Origin: an uncultured Pseudomonas sp.
GTDB taxonomy: Bacteria; Pseudomonadota; Gammaproteobacteria; Pseudomonadales; Pseudomonadaceae
Direction of reading: 5' to 3'
Assembly (NCBI GenBank): GCA_946886875.1
Contig: CAMPJN010000072.1
Location: forward strand, 1 to 13,168
DNA: 13,168 nt
Position 1 is the stretch's first letter. The number at the start of each line of letters is the position of its first letter. Shown piece after piece: positions 12,564-13,168 of the stretch. The notes below the pieces were generated by a model. The model was not told where the DNA came from. It ran no database searches and saw only the letters and a program-made list of their open reading frames with translations. The position numbers and the translations under genes are program-made.

Positions 12564-13168
12564 TTAGAGATTGGCGATTTTTTCGCGCTGCTCGGCCAGT
12601 TTGCTCAAGGCCTGCTCCGCCTCGGCCAGCTTGGCGCGTTCCTTGTCGAGCACCTCGGCCGGGGCTTTGGCGACGAAGCCTTGGTTGCCCAGCTTGCCGC
12701 CGACGCGCTTGACCTCGCCGTCCAGGCGGGCGATTTCCTTGTCCAGGCGCGCCAGTTCGGCGTCCTTGTCGATCAGCCCGGCCATCGGTACCAGCACTTC
12801 CATCTCGCCGACCAGGGCGGTGGCGGACATTGGCGCTTGTTCGCCGGCGGCCAGCACCCGTACCGATTCCAGCTTGGCCAGCTTGGTCAGCAGCGGCTCG
12901 TTATCGGCCAGGCGGCGCAGGTCGGAGGCCGAGGCGTTCTGCAGGATGATGTCGATGCGCTTGGCCATGGAGATTTTCATCTCGCCGCGGATCTGTCGCA
13001 GGCCGAGCATCAGCTGCTTGACCCATTCGATATCGCCTTCGGCGGCGGCATCGATACGGCTTTCATTGGCCACCGGCCAGGCCTGCAGCATGATGGTCTT
13101 GCCGCTGACGCCAGCTTGCGCCTTGATCCGCTGCCAGATTTCTTCGGTGATAAAGGGCATGAACGGGT
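12564..13168 (-). CDS. valS: Valyl-tRNA synthetase, C-terminal part (5' end outside the window)
   Basis: About 201 codons are visible, entering the window at its right edge and ending at TAA (12566-12564). The visible part starts [15 protein letters not shown], the conserved segment of the class Ia anticodon-binding helical domain. It continues through a mixed region ([30 protein letters not shown]) and ends in the ValS C-terminal coiled-coil arm: [19 protein letters not shown], then [25 protein letters not shown], then [26 protein letters not shown] is a strong ValS signature; this arm stabilises tRNA binding. The HIGH and KMSKS catalytic motifs are outside the window. The first in-frame Met (13160) is internal, so the gene simply continues past 13168. 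It precedes nhaD on the same strand, separated by the GC-rich hairpin and the nhaD leader. Confidence 0.96.
   Translation of the reverse strand, partial: PFMPFITEEIWQRIKAQAGVSGKTIMLQAWPVANESRIDAAAEGDIEWVKQLMLGLRQIRGEMKISMAKRIDIILQNASASDLRRLADNEPLLTKLAKLESVRVLAAGEQAPMSATALVGEMEVLVPMAGLIDKDAELARLDKEIARLDGEVKRVGGKLGNQGFVAKAPAEVLDKERAKLAEAEQALSKLAEQREKIANL

Overview
The window looks like an ordinary chromosomal segment of a Pseudomonas-type gammaproteobacterium. It is GC-rich with strong G/C-ending codons, genes are tightly packed, and it carries rlmF, nhaD and the 3' end of valS. Intergenic GTAG-ended palindromes and a small TIR-bounded element resemble repeats I associate with Pseudomonas genomes. 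Genus-level assignment is inference; no rRNA or tRNA gene is present to anchor it. I see no phage, CRISPR, toxin-antitoxin or secretion cluster, and no complete transposase.

Layout. (1) 1-188 (-): the first 62 codons of an HLD-I type haloalkane dehalogenase. (2) 420-2210 (+): a small K+-channel-like protein, then an ABC1/UbiB-family atypical kinase. (3) 4238-2207 (-): two orphan solute-binding proteins, one soluble periplasmic and one lipoprotein with a TTG start; the second overlaps the kinase tail to tail by 4 bp. (4) 4494-5861 (+): a secreted beta-propeller protein of the choice-of-anchor I / phytase-esterase-like type. It lies behind phased 11-bp repeats resembling a PhoB box and is followed by a strong hairpin terminator. 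(5) 5862-6247: a repeat-bearing spacer with two palindrome families. (6) 6248-7492 (+): an SLC13/ArsB-like permease, converging with a DCC-family CxxC protein (7910-7500, -). (7) 7911-9313: an AT-rich divergent operator region, an ArsR-type repressor, a 184-bp MITE-like element inserted exactly at the repressor's stop codon, and a UbiG-like methyltransferase. (8) 9310-9436: a second cluster of the same intergenic palindromes, between the convergent methyltransferase and rlmF. (9) 10468-9455 (-): rlmF. (10) 12294-10573 (-): nhaD and a small winged-helix protein, with a structured nhaD leader upstream. (11) 13168-12564 (-): the valS 3' end, with a GC-rich hairpin just after its stop codon.

How the genes work together. 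Most are independent housekeeping or accessory units: translation (valS, rlmF), Na+/H+ homeostasis (nhaD), kinase-like quinone-related function (ABC1 family) and solute sensing. The most coherent accessory module is DCC / ArsR / methyltransferase. Removing the MITE in silico restores a TAA stop and a 26-bp spacer, which strongly suggests an ancestral arsR-methyltransferase operon divergent from the DCC gene. The best leads are that insertion, the Pho-box-like array and the paired palindromes. I did not find an unambiguous new defence or biosynthetic system.
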